From positions 12,937,501-13,001,500 of the forward strand of contig JAVHKY010000003.1 of NCBI GenBank assembly GCA_035079385.1: a stretch of 64,000 bases of DNA, given 5' to 3'. This DNA comes from Aspidiotus rigidus (lineage: Eukaryota; Arthropoda; Insecta; Hemiptera; Diaspididae). A model generated the notes under the pieces. That model saw only the letters and a program-made list of their open reading frames with translations, was not told where the DNA came from and did no database searches. Position 1 is the stretch's first letter. Each line of letters begins with the position of its first letter. A program made the translations under genes and the position numbers. Positions 32,849 through 44,560 of this stretch are shown one piece after another.

Positions 32849-33238
32849 GCGTTCAATCAACCGAATGTATGAAAAATTCCCCATATGAAATATATGGGGA
32901 GAAAACGCAAATGCGGGTAAGTGCGGATCACCTGAAGTAAGGCACTGAGTAATGCTTGATGGCTAATCTAGAGGTCGTTCTGAGGAGGATAAGAAAAAAA
33001 TGAAGCAAATCGGCCCAATAGAACGGCCTGACGGACTGTCATTGCGTTCAACCAAATGTATGAAAAATTTTCCATAAGAAATACATGAGGAGAAAACGCA
33101 AATGCAGATAAGTGGGAAACACCTGAAGTGAGGCACTAAGTAATGCTTGATGGCTCATCTAGAGGTCATCCTGAAGAGAAAGAAAAAAAATGAAGCAAAT
33201 CGGCCCTGTAGGACGGCCGGACGAACTGTGAAAAGGAT
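32849..33238 (+). repeat. Tandem duplication, about 195-bp unit, plus a partial third copy
   Basis: Units start at GCGTTCAATCAACCGAATGT (32849) and GCGTTCAACCAAATGTATGA (33044). They share GAGAAAACGCAAATGC, AGTAATGCTTGATGGCT, ATCTAGAGGTC and AATGAAGCAAATCGGCCC. A weaker third copy lies at about 32625-32720 (GAAGCAAATTGGTTGAGTAG, ACGGCCAGACGGACTGTCAT). Non-coding. Confidence 0.8.
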
Positions 33239-34050
33239 AAATCCCAAATTTTTTTAATATATAGATGGCTCGAGGGTCGAAATTGTTTCCAATTCACCCT
33301 CCTATCATATATAGCTCAGGAATTAATTTTTGCTGAGTGACCTATCATATACAGCTCAAGAGTCAACATTTTTTCCAAGTCCCTCTCCTATCATATATGG
33401 CTCGAGAGTCGAAATTTTTCCAAGTTTTTTGTTGGACGGCGCACGGCGAATTTCTCAAAAAACCCCCCATAAAACAGGTTCCCTGTTAAAATTTCTAGGC
33501 TCCACTATTCACGTAGATACATGGTTGAAAGGTCGAAATTTTGACGGGAAATCTTTGTCCGGCACTTTTGACCTTCACAACTAAATAATTTTCGACTTTC
33601 GAGCCATATAAGCATACATTTATATGAACTAGTGGAATTTGTATAAAATTTCTCTTCCTAAGGTGGCGAGACTCAAAAAATCTCAACTTTCGAGCTATTT
33701 TGGCGACGATGAGCTTGAGAAGTACGATGATGGAAGGGTGAGACGAAGAAATTTTGCTGATGGAAAAAATAAGTACTGCAGAAATTGATATTGGACTAAG
33801 AGTTTGATTTAGAGGGGCACTAAGTAAAATTTTGTTGATAGGTTGAATATGCCAAAAAAGAGATCTTGACTTCACGAAATAATCAACTATCAAAATCAAA
33901 GAATCGATTAATTGCCTTATCCTCCCCTCAGAAAAGGGTTCCATACGTTTTACAGTCAAATCCTGAAGGACATGTGAGTTTTCCTCTGAAGAAGATCCAG
34001 ATTTCAAAGTTTGCGTGGTTTTCAGAGGTTCATATTTAGAATTTTAAAAT
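33239..34050. repeat. Pieces of the CTATCATATATAGCTCGAG / AACAGGTTCCCTG repeat family
   Basis: 33300-33440 has three runs of CTATCATATATRGCTC plus GAGTCGAAATTTTTCCAAG; 33468-33492 reads ATAAAACAGGTTCCCTGTTA. The - strand open frame at 33495-34007 runs through this repeat material and lacks protein character, so it is not called. Confidence 0.5.
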
Positions 34051-34500
34051 TTCTACGGAGTTTTTACACAGTAATCGATAATAATTCACAAATGAGTCAA
34101 GTTTTGACGTCACATTATTTTTGAATAAGTATATTTTCGACACAATATTCAACATGTACTGCACTTGACCAGATTCCAACGTCTTCCTAGATTTATGATT
34201 TAGTTTTGTGTACAGCGCAGTGTAACAAATAACGATTGAGCGTTACAAATAATGAAACGACAATAAAATGCGGATTTAATTTCTGAAAAATTTATGTCGA
34301 TCGTTAAGAAGTACGGGTACGAGAGAAGATTGGAGAAACGTACACGAAAATCTTCCAAAGAAATGACATTCACGAAGCGAACATCTCGCTTAAGGTATAA
34401 ATCGATGTGAAATTTTCTTACCAAACCGTATGCGAGTTAGAAGTAGACTGTACGTGTGTATACGGAGAAGCTATTCTCACTACCATTACTTTAGGTCGTC
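34051..34500. other. Gene-less stretch
   Basis: A single TTTGACGTCACAT word at 34103. No other structure recognised. Confidence 0.35.
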
Positions 34501-35366
34501 AAAAGTTACGTTAAAGTTTTACTACGACCTTGGCCACCGTACGGCAAAATACGCAGGGCCAAAGTATACCGGTATCCTTTGATGCTTTGTTTTGTGTTCG
34601 TTTTGTACACCCTTTCCACTTTGCAGTAGTTTGTAAATCCTTTCGATTATTTGCACGGTGCGCCGCCTGCCTATTCGCAGGCTTGAATTTAATTTCGACG
34701 TCTTTACTTTGTCGTTGTTTTCTCTTAATCGTCTCAGACTTTTCTTATTCTGTTGATTTTTTAATTTTATTAATCGAAACTTTTTTCCGTGAACATCAGC
34801 GCGCGAAAGGCTTAATTTTTCTTTCGTCCAATTCCATTATTTATATACGCGTATACGGGAGAACGCTGGCGGCGCGACGCGCAGACAAACAGGCTGAAAG
34901 TTAACCTTTTTTTTTTTTTCTATTTGATATCTTCGTCGTCGTCGTCGTCGAAATTCGGAATAGTCCTGTAAGAGTCGTTTTCGCGATCCGACCTACGGAC
35001 CGTGTGTTACGTGTCACGGTTTGTAACGTTACGCCTTGGAACTAACATGAACGTTTCTTGTGGTTTTCGCTCTCAAATTCGCCCTCGTTCACGATCACGT
35101 TTTACTTATTCGCTCTTATTCAGTATCGGCTCGTATCGTCCGCGTGCTGCACACGGTAATCAGGTTTCCTTTTCCACCACAAATGCTGTGTCGCGAATTT
35201 CGCTACTATGAACGCGCTGAAGCTTTTTGGGCGATCGTACGAAAACCGAAAAAAACGATCGTAGTGGCTCATTTCTAAAAATACGTACCGATTTTAATTC
35301 GAAATTGCCGCAGATTCGCCAGTACCGGTAGTTTGCGGAGATCGTATCGCTGCGTAGAGTCATTGT
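34501..35366 (+). promoter_or_regulatory. CpG-rich patch, possible promoter and non-coding 5' exon
   Basis: This region is much richer in CpG than its surroundings (CGTCGTCGTCGTCGTCG at 34934-34950, TTTTCGCGATCCGACC near 34979, CGATCGTACGAAAACC near 35230). It ends in GAGTCATT followed by GTAAGT at 35367, a good + strand splice donor. The frames across it do not look like protein. One reading is a transcription start with a spliced 5' UTR exon; the next + strand gene is the acetylcholinesterase at 49751. The link is inference only. Confidence 0.3.
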
Positions 35367-38090
35367 AAGTTATTTTTGTATGTGCCCGTACGTCCCATAT
35401 AGCTCGCCTGTCTCGAGTTTTAATGCATCTTTTTATGGGTGAAGGCTACGTTTGCGTGGTCACGTCGGAGTAACTTCTAGAAAATGGAACGTCTGAATAT
35501 TTATTGCGTATTAAGTGCATATACCGTCTACTCACATTCACTATGATAGGCTTCGATTTCCAGTTTTTAGTTTTGTGAATTCTTACAGGACTACAATAAT
35601 TATTGAAATATTGATCCACTCTGAACCAAATGAATGGAAAAATGTAAGAGATTTGTTTTGGCATGGACTTTAAGGTAGCTTTTCTCATCCGTTTCCTTCG
35701 TTCAACGCTCTCCTAAATGCAACAATTATAATCTTGGTAGGAAGAGATGAAGGATTGCAACTACGATATGAAAAATGAAGCAGTTGATGAAAGAGAGAAA
35801 GATAGAAAGAAAGAAAGAAAAAAGCTTGCAGCTCCTGTCTATCATATTGATTAAAAACTACTATACAGCTAAGAATTTGAAACTTAGTTGGAAAATTGTA
35901 AGTTTTTCAAATTGCCTTCGGTGTGTCTGTAATTTCATGATATGGGCTTTTCATGTAGCAAGAACAAGGGAGACAAAGTTGAAATGAACTTGAGTCGAAA
36001 ATGTACCAGTCAATTTTTCGCTCGAATAATGAAGGCTTGATCGAATGATCAAAAAGTGCTCAAGTGATCGCTCACGTACCTACCGACAAATATTCTGATC
36101 AGCTCAATGACGTTGCCAAGGCAGGGAAGGGAAAATCAGAGGGATGGATTTCGTCTTGATGGTCACAACACACTCTCCTTGTGATGTTGTATACTGATTA
36201 TCAATTTCTTGAGGCGTTCTTATTTTCCGTGTGAGATGTGAGGCTATGAGATGACCTGTTGTAGTCTCAGATTTATATTCTCGAAGGTATGAATCGTTGT
36301 GAGTAGAGGTAGCGTATGGAACGATTTGCCGTGCTGTCTAAAAAATATTGAGGAATCGTGAAAAATCGCGTGCGAAAAAAATCATCCCCTAATAAGGGTT
36401 GTTGTTAATTGAGATGCAGATCAGAATCCGAAAATTAAGCAAAAAATATATAAAAAAACGTTCCCGAATTTCTGCACACGTCATGCCTGATTTAGCTGAC
36501 AATCACCTTAAAGTAAATATGACAGAGTTGCGTAGTGGGCTGAAGGAGAGTCCGGGATAGAACTTTTAAGTATAAAACAATTTCAGTGTGAGCCTGCCGT
36601 AAATAGATTTCCTGATGGTGGCCCTGTTGAATAATGAGACCATAGTATTTGTTATATTCGTCTGAAATCATCGATTAGGATTCGAGGCGAAGTAAGTAAG
36701 GATGACGCGTATTTACGAAGGGTGGGGGTGGGAAGGGTTATTGTACCAACGGGTCTTTGATGAAACAGGTCCTACGAGTAGAATTTCTAAGAGTTGTTGG
36801 GAATTGATTGAAAGTTCAAGAAAAGATTGAAAATATGACAATATGAGGGACACCCGTAGTTTCTACAGTATAGATAGTCGAAGCTCTTGAAAGTGATTTC
36901 TGACCTTGAAACTTTCGCTCACATATGACCTTAAGCTAGTGAGACTCGGACATACCTCGCTAATGACTGGAAAAATAGTGAAACCTCCCTTAATGGATAC
37001 ATCCAAATAATGGGCATTTTTTTGGGAACGGGGACATTTTGCCACGTTTTGAAGTATTAGTTGTGAATGATAGGCTTTTTTCCCTTTTTCATACTCAATT
37101 TTCCGATTTACGCTGAATCAGTTAGCATTTCTAATTTGAATTATGTAAGAAAATAGGAACGTAATTAACTATTAATGAAGGATTAGTCCGAGTCAGTTAT
37201 TTGTAAGTGGGTCGAAAACTTGCAAATCAACGTTCGATCAAAAATAATAGGCTACAACGTGCTTATTGAATCCCCCCCCTCCCCCTCTGAATACCGGACA
37301 AATTTGAGATGACCGCGAGTGCCCGCTAATGAGATCAATAAAAATATGTGCTCCTGAACGTCTCCAGGAGAGGGTATAAGGACTTCTAGAAATTCTGAAT
37401 CTATACAGAGCTGTGATAAGACTTGAAAAAATTTTGCTAATAGGCTGGATAGGTATATAGAGAGGAAAAACCAAATTTTCAAAAATACTGATGTTCGTTG
37501 AATAATATAGATCTGTACATTTCATGGAACAGGTTTCATACACTCCTCAAAAAATCGGAAGTTTATGAAGACGTAAACAGTGAAAATTTATTTTTCTTTT
37601 CAATAATTCAGGGCCAATTTTAGCGCGTCGTTTTATATAGAGAGGAGTCAGAAGAACCAATTTACACCCGCATAATGCAGCGTTGGAATTACCAATTTTC
37701 CACATTAAGCAGCCAAAACTTTGTCGGCTAGTCTATAGTATTTTTTCTCTAACCTCTACTCTATTTCCTAGATTTGCGTCTGGGTATTCGTACGACCATG
37801 ACCTTGCTATTGGTGACTCTTGAGCCAATATACGAGTATGACCAACTTTGTACACCATACAAATATTTCAATCAAACTAACTGAGAATTTCCATTTTAGG
37901 ACTCTAAATATGGTCATAAGACTGGAATTATACTCCTGAAAAAACTGTCGAACTGTCACTGGTTTTGAACGGTTTTTTGCCTGGGACTACACTGGGAAAA
38001 ACCGTCACGGTTTCTAAAATTCTATTCTACCTTATGTCGATTATAAATGCTCAGGCAAAGGACTGAGACCGTCACAGTCTTTTGTCATGC
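35367..38090. other. Gene-less stretch
   Basis: A GAAAG-rich tract lies at 35790-35822. The - strand frames at 37238-37543 and 37252-37482 overlap each other and contain repeat-family wording (AAAATTTTGCTAATAGGCTG, compare AAAATTTTGTTGATAGGTTG near 33825), so they are read as dispersed repeat and not genes. Nothing else is supported. Confidence 0.4.
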
Positions 38091-39780
38091 GTGTTGACGT
38101 CATCAAGGCATTGGTAACCTTGACCTATTTTAGGCACTTGAAAAGATTTCGTCCTTCGCCCTTCGGGACCGGTATCCTCTAGCCTTCATTATACTAGACC
38201 TAAGATACACTAAATTAGGAGCTTCATTATACTGATGTACGTTAAGTTAAATATCTCACCCTATGCCTTTGTACTAGGCTTTCCCTGTAAGAGGCCTAAA
38301 TTGCTCGACTTCTTTTTAGGGACTCAGAAAAATTTCGACCTTTGCTACTTCATAAGTTGGTATGCTGGGCTAAACTAGGCTCAGCTACTTGGCCCAGCGT
38401 ACTCCCAATGTTTAACAAATTAGGGCCAGAGAACGAGAAGGTGAGGCGTATTATGGCGTCATAGGTGTATGTTAGGCTGTTCAGGTGAACGAGTGGAGCC
38501 AGGGTGTAGTCAGTCCAACAAACACTAGGTATACTAAACTTAACGAGTAAACTCGTGAGCTGCTTTTAGCCCAACATAAGGCATACTACTAGAATCATAC
38601 TGAGCAAAGGATGGGGATGAATGAGCAGAGCGAGGAGTTATGTAGGTATAAGGTGATTATTTCGACTATGATGGAAGAGGACGTTTTTTATGACTTCATC
38701 ATGACAGAGATGAACGTATCAAAAGTCGATATAATCAGTAAAATTTATGCAATATGGTCGATAAAATTTATATACTCGATATATAAGATCGAAATGTAGC
38801 CCAAGAATGAAAGTAGGTAAGCCCGTCAGCTAGTTAGCCTCTGAGATGAAGCAAGCTTATAAAACTCCACACTACGTATCTCTGGAGGATTTTAGGGGAT
38901 CTTTCTTTAGACGGCGGACGGTGCCTGTCATTTTTCTCCCAATTGCCCTCCAATCAGAGTATTGCAGCCGAAAATTTCAGCTCAAACTTACGAACTTGGA
39001 AACTTTGGCTTTCAGCTCTCGGCTTTTGGAAAAATTCAGCTGGCTTTTGGCTTGATTTGGCTAGTTTAATTCAGCTGATTTTCGTCTGATCAATATGCAA
39101 CGATCACGAGAATTGGAGCTTTGACACTTGTGCGGAAGATACCATTCTCCAGTTTGCCTTTATCTCGATTGGTTGACTGCACTACAGGCTCCTTTGCTGA
39201 AGGCCACAGCTGAACAGAACCGGAATCGATCTCAGGGGTGTCGTGAGGCTATTTCCATGAAGATAATCTCGCACTCGGTTTGGGGGGGCCCTTATAATTT
39301 TTTTTTTTTTTTTTTGTTTTTTAACTATGAGAAATTAAAGTTTGACGGGGGTTTCTTCATTGGACCAGGGGATCACGGCACCCCTGAATCTTTCTCATTT
39401 TTGTCAGTTCTTCGGCAAAGCCAATATGGCTCTTGAGAATGGAGCAGTTGAACGCTCAAGCAGTGCACTACCCTACTTTGCGGGAATCATGAGCTAGAAA
39501 AAATCAGAAAAAATTTGTCTTATTTTAGCTTTCGGCTTAGCAAGGTTTAAATAGAGCTGGCTTTCAGTTTCGCTCTTATCAGTAAAATTTCGGCTGGATT
39601 CGACTTTTGGCTTTCGGCTTACAGCTGGCTGCAATACTCTGCCTCCAATAAAACAGATTCCCTGTTGAAAAAGGCACTATCAATTCGACCTCTAAGGTAG
39701 TGTGGAACTAAATTGAGAAAACACCAATTTTCCAAAATCTCCTTCTGTCATATAAAGAAAGAAAGGAAGGAAGAGAGAAA
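38091..39780. repeat. More pieces of the TGACGTCA / TATACTAGG family and simple repeats
   Basis: 38094-38107 TTGACGTCATCAAG; 38170-38290 ATTATACTAGACCTAAG, ATTATACTGATG and TACTAGGC words; 39645-39665 AATAAAACAGATTCCCTGTT. A T run lies at 39300-39315. The tract 39010-39620 repeats GCTTTCGGCT-type words. No gene. Confidence 0.45.
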
Positions 39781-39875
39781 CTAAACAAATAAATAAAATA
39801 AATGAATAAATAAATAAGTAAATAAATAGGTAAATAAATAAATAAATAAATAACTAATAAATGAATAAATAAATC
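39781..39875 (+). repeat. (AAAT)n-type microsatellite
   Basis: A degenerate run of AAATAAAT, AATGAATAAATAAATAAG and related words for about 95 bp. The Tyr/Leu/Phe-rich frame on the other strand is an artefact. Confidence 0.9.
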
Positions 39876-39942
39876 TAAATTCCTCTCTTATCATACATAT
39901 ATAGTTCAGGTAAAGAAGCAAAATTTTTCTAAGTCCATTTTG

Positions 39943-40710
39943 AGGTGTCAGGAAATTCGTCCGAGCAAAAATTGACCAACAGAAACAAAAACACCGAAAA
40001 TTGACCGACAGAAAAAAATCACTTGAGAAATTAAGCAATGACGAAAGTTGTCCACATGAAAATTATCAGTGCGAAAAAAGTCGTTTGAGAAATTGCGCAA
40101 TAACGAAATTTTACAGTATTAACGAAAAATTGAGCTTTGTGTCACTCGTGATTGTACTATCGATAAGCTCGAATAAACCCGGACGTTGAACCTGATAACA
40201 GAAATTGAAAGTTCCTGTTACTGAATGGAGTACCTACTCATGTGTATTAACTACTGTAATTTTATCACACGCGTATATAGGAAGGAGGATGATGATAATA
40301 TCACCATAAAATATGAAGTAATGCGTTTCGTTTAATCTTTGCTTTTGTACTTGACAAAATTATTCGTAATCTCAGGCAAAGTCAAATTATTCACACGGTT
40401 TTTTTCATGAAGAGGAGGACGACTACTTCTGGACTTATCTAAGGCGTATCGCTCACAATCTCATTTATTAAGATTTATACATTATGGAATACTTTTCCTT
40501 GGAACATTTCAATTTTCCATAATTTATACTTTTTCTAACGCTCAAATTTTGTAATATTTAAATTTCGTAATGTCCAAATTTCGTAAAATCTAAATTTCGC
40601 CACGCTCAAATTTCGTACATTCATTTTTCAACAATCACAATTTTCTGTCGGTCAATTTTCGGTGTTCTTTTTTTTATCGGTCAATTTTCGCTCGGACAAA
40701 TTTCATGGAC
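39943..40710. mobile_element. Non-autonomous MULE-like element, 9-bp TSD
   Basis: A perfect 9-bp duplication TCCATTTTG lies at 39934-39942 and 40711-40719. The ends are inverted and repetitive: GAAATTCGTCCGAGCAAAAA, ACACCGAAAATTGACCGACA on the left; TCTGTCGGTCAATTTTCGGT, GCTCGGACAAATTTCATGG on the right. Arms extend about 80 bp and then turn into arrays of CGAAATT / AATTTCG words (40520-40620). No coding frame. A 9-bp duplication with long repetitive ends is the MULE pattern (established knowledge). The layout copies that of the autonomous MULE at 10029-12052, but the word is CGAAAATTGAC instead of CCCGAAT. Confidence 0.8.
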
Positions 40711-40719
40711 TCCATTTTG

Positions 40720-41767
40720 GCTGGACGTTGGACAGCGGACGGCAAATATTTCAAAAAAAAAAAACTCACAGAACGGATTCCCTGTTGAAATTTCGACTCT
40801 CGAGTAAAATATGATAGGTGGGGGACTTGGATTTTCCGTTCTCGACCAGTAATATATTATAGAAAGGGGGCCTATGGTGTTTGAAACATTGCATATCTGG
40901 CTCATTGAAGGGGCCAAGCCGATTGGTGTACAAAGCATTGTATGTCTAGTTACTTGAAGGTACTATCCCCCAATGCGAGTCATATAATGTATTATTTTTC
41001 AACCTATAGAACAGGTTCCCTGTGTTCCTCATTTACCATCGTTAAGGAAGCCGTCGTTTTTTCACGTAAAATGACGTCTTAAGGGTGATGACGTCAATAA
41101 GGTTGGAGGTGTGAGCCTCATAGGTTGATGACTTGAGAGAAGTGTTTAAGTTTCAAGGTTAGGGGTGACGACGTCATCAAGTTTTTCATACGAAAAATTC
41201 AAAGGCTTTAAAGCGCTTATCCCAATGTACGGCAGACTAGGTACTGTTGAAGGAGAAGCTAAATATCAGTATAGAAATGCTGTTCATGGGGCTGAATCAG
41301 GCTAAAAGCACAACCTAGGTAATTGTTCGAAGAGCTTTACACCAGGCTGGTCCTGTAATACTATTGGAGAAGCTAAACTAAGCGAGATAATATTTTAGAA
41401 ATGCCCGTTCACACTGTGTATTACCAGTAGAGATACACATGTCTCAAGGTTAGGTATGCTGATGTCACTGGTTCATGACGTCACGAATGTTGAGAGTGAT
41501 GATGTCACTGAAGCTGGAGAATGATATCATCGGTCGATGAGGCCATAAGAGTGAGGATGAAGCCGTCACAAAAATGTATAATGTCTTAAATAATAAGAAT
41601 ATTAAACGATAATTCGGAGAGTCAAACAACAACAAAAATGTAAACAAAATTAATAAAATGTCATGTAGTCGGTGATTGATAAGGAGAGGGTGATAAATAC
41701 TGCCACTACCTATAATTTGTACCCTGAAAATAGGTAGTGAATGATAATGAAGAGTTAGCGAGACATA
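40720..41767. repeat. Dispersed-repeat mosaic with TGACGTCA-like words
   Basis: 40770-40830 ACGGATTCCCTGTTGAAATT, CGACTCTCGAGTAAAATATG; 41015-41035 AGAACAGGTTCCCTGTG; 41065-41185 ATGACGTCTTAAG, ATGACGTCAATAAGG, GACGACGTCATCAAG; 41465-41545 CATGACGTCACGAATG. The - strand open frame 41465-41968 spans this repeat and the hAT-like end and is not a gene. Confidence 0.5.
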
Positions 41768-41775
41768 TTCATGAC

Positions 41776-42321
41776 CAGAGGCCGGATTTTTAGGCACTCG
41801 AAATGAAAAGTTTCGGCACCTAATGTTGCATTTTCGGCAAAAAAAAAAAATGAAGAAAAAATGCGTTGTCAGTGCTTTTACAAATTCACGATCAGAATTA
41901 TTCAATTTACGACCAAAATTACGTGATTTTGACCCAAATAAACGATTTTCGGGGATTAAACTCATCAATGCAAAATCCTAGAAATTTTTCAATCAAAATT
42001 TTCAATTTTTCAACATTGAACTAAAAATAATATTTTCAAAAAAAACTGCCCAACTTTCACCAAAATGGGTGAATTTTAATCAAAATTAAGAAAATTCTTC
42101 CCGAAATTTTACAATTTTAGACGATATTTAAGAAAATAGTCATTTTCGGCCATATTCAGCTTTAAACCCCGTTTTCGGCATTTATTCCATTTTCGGCACT
42201 TTTCGGCAAGATGAAATTTGTTTTACAGGCCCAACGACCCCTAAAATGAACTTCCATCTGATTTTCAAGCTTCTCGCCCTTAGCAAAATGATTCGACAAA
42301 TGCCGAGGAATCCGGGCTCTG
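41776..42321. mobile_element. Non-autonomous hAT-like element, 8-bp TSD
   Basis: An 8-bp duplication TTCATGAC lies at 41768-41775 and 42322-42329. Ends: CAGAGGCCGGATTTTTAGGC and, inverted at the right, CAGAGCCCGGATTCCTCGGC. CAGAG ends plus 8-bp duplications are the hAT pattern. TTTCGGC words repeat near both ends (41812, 41832, and 42145-42206), as expected of subterminal binding sites. No transposase gene. 546 bp. Confidence 0.8.
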
Positions 42322-42329
42322 TTCATGAC

Positions 42330-42840
42330 CTTGTATGTTTTACCCAAATACCGTCCCAAAAATGATGACGCCTTCGCCTGCAGCTGGAACAGCCTCATGT
42401 CCGTCATGAATTACAGAAGTTCGTCGTTTCCATAAACACTGATGATGGTGTCAATGAGGTGGGGATAGATGGCATAAAATTGCATTGTCTTAAATGAGTA
42501 AAATTTTATTGCCCGTAATCAACATTCTAGAATTTGAAAGATGAAATGCTGGATAATGAATGATAATAAAGAGCAAGTGAGACAGAATGAAAGCGAGATT
42601 TATCCACGACCTTATGTTTTTCCAAAGAGAGAAATTTGAATTTGAAAAGCAAATTGCTTAGCAAATCAGCTGATACGCCTTTGTTGATTTAGTGATGGAT
42701 TTACAAGAAGGGTTTCTTAATTAAGAAAGAAAAAAGGGGAGAATAGTAATATGATTGAGTGTTTAAAAGAAGAGTTATTGGAATGATAGCAAAAAGTCCT
42801 GAAAACTTCCGAAAAATCATCTAAATTCGCTTCCAGGGAT
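42330..42840. other. Gene-less stretch, possible diverged duplicate of 41540-41770
   Basis: Words such as AATGTCTTAAAT / TTGTCTTAAATGAG and GAATGATAATGAAGAG / GAATGATAATAAAGAGCAAG, and ATTCATGACCTTGTATG / ATCCACGACCTTATG, are shared with the left flank of the hAT-like element. No gene. Confidence 0.4.
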
Positions 42841-44560
42841 CAAGTCACACAGCCAGGAAGCTAGAGGAAAAGGATATGGGGAAGTTTAGGAGCAGAATCC
42901 AGCCAATATTGCAAAACCACGAAAGGAGCGAATCGACAGCCCAAGTGTGGAAGACCTTTAAAGACAACACTCAGAAGGTAGTAGACGAACTGGTAAAGGA
43001 AAGAAAGAAGAAACCACCCAAAGCTCCCTGGATATCGCAAGAAACGATCTGCGAGATAGAGAGCAGAAGGGACCTGAAAGCAGAAGGCAAACAACATACA
43101 GAAGAATACCGTAGGGCCTCGGCGCGAGTGAGAAGAGGATGCAGAAAGGACAAAAATGTGTACTATGAAGATATCTGCAAGAAAATTGAGGAACACAGCG
43201 AGCAAAATGAGACCAGAGCCATGTTCCAGGAAATAAAAAGAATTACAAGAACATTCAAACTCCGCACGTACGCGATCGAGGATGAAAACGCGGTACTTCT
43301 CACGGAACAAAGCAAAATTGCAGAGAGGTGGAAAAGTTACTGTCAGAAGCTCTACGAGGATCATGAAGGAAAACTTGGCAGAATACCGTTACCAGCTGAA
43401 AAAGAGCCACCAATCCTAAAGGATGAAGTCCGGGTGCAGAGAGTATAATGTTCCGTTGGTGATGGGGTTCTTGGACTATAGCAAAGCCTTCGATTGCGTC
43501 CGTTGGAAAATGCTGTGGCAAATCATGGAGGAAATGGGGGTGCCGGCACACCTGATTGCACTTATCAGAAACCTATATGCAGACAGCAGAGCGGCGGTAA
43601 GACTCCAGGAAGGACACTCGCCCGATTTTGAAGCCTCTAGGGGTGTTCGGCAGGGCTGCATTCTGTCACCGGTCCTCTTCAATATTTACGGCAAATATAT
43701 AATGCGGAAAAGTCTGGAAGAATGGAAAGGTGGAGTACGAGTGGGGGGTCAGAAAATCAGCAATCTAAGATTTGCCGATGACACGACCCTATGCGCTAGC
43801 TCTGAAAGCGAACTGGAACAATTGCTGAAGCGTGTCGAAAAGACCAGCAACGAGCTCGGGCTCACGCTAAACAGAGGAAAGACTAAAACCATGATAGTCG
43901 ATCGAGCGCACGTACTCCCACAGTCAGATGTTCTAAAAGATTTCGAAAAAGTGGAAAAAATGTTGTATCTGGGCTCACTGATTGATAGCAATGGTGGAAG
44001 CACGGCGGAAATACGAAGAAGAATCGTCCTGGCAAGGGAAGCCACTGTCAAATTGACAAAAATATGGAAGGACGGAAATCTGACGAGAAATATTAAACTG
44101 CGCCTCCTGTATGGCGCTGAGACATGGACAATCAAAGCCAATGACCGCGAGAGGATAGTCGCTTTCGAGATGTGGACATATCGGAGAATGCTGCGGATAC
44201 CATGGACTGCAAAGCGCACAAATGTCTCGATCCTAAACGAACTGCGGGCAAAACAGCGGCTATCGTTCATATGTTACCAGAGAATTTTACGCTTCTTTGG
44301 ACATATAGTTCGGAGACCGGGAGACAACCTGGAAAAGCTGGTCGTCCAGGGCAAGGTTGAAGGGAAAAGGTCTGGGGTCGCTCGCCGAAAAGATGGCTCG
44401 ACCAGATAGAAGAAATGACCGACCGAAAACTGGAGCGACTCGTGTGGGATGCCGAGGACCGAGAGGAGTGGAGAGCTATGGTCGACGGAATAACAGTCGA
44501 GGAAAATGACGGATCCCGAAATGCTCAGCCATGAGCAATGGATTTATGATGATGAATTAA
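42841..44560 (+). mobile_element. LINE with internal deletions (endonuclease/RT type)
   Basis: Two + strand frames belong to one non-LTR ORF. Frame A (42876-43448) is the linker between endonuclease and RT (ERKKKPPKAPWISQETICEI and on; basic, helical). Frame B (from about 43450) carries RT motifs: GFLDYSKAFDCVRW, ASRGVRQGCILSPVLFNIY and LRFADDTTLCAS with the catalytic DD, then YGAETWTI near 44110 and FFGHIVRRPGDNLEKL near 44295. A frameshift near 44375 continues as GRSPKRWLDQIEEMTDRKLE, the usual distal end. The first RT motifs are missing between the frames, and the stretch before YGAETW is short, so there are at least two deletions. The element ends with ATGATGATGAATT-like repeats. Family RTE/L2-like, unresolved. 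Confidence 0.85.

Noticed and set aside
33495..34007. 170-residue frame on the - strand
   Set aside because: It runs through dispersed-repeat modules, has no recognisable domain, and its residue mix follows base composition.
41465..41968. 167-residue frame on the - strand
   Set aside because: It crosses the border of the hAT-like element and its target duplication, which a real gene would not do; Phe- and Leu-rich from A/T runs.
42861..43364. 167-residue - strand frame opposite the LINE
   Set aside because: Antisense shadow of the LINE linker; the + strand has family-specific motifs.
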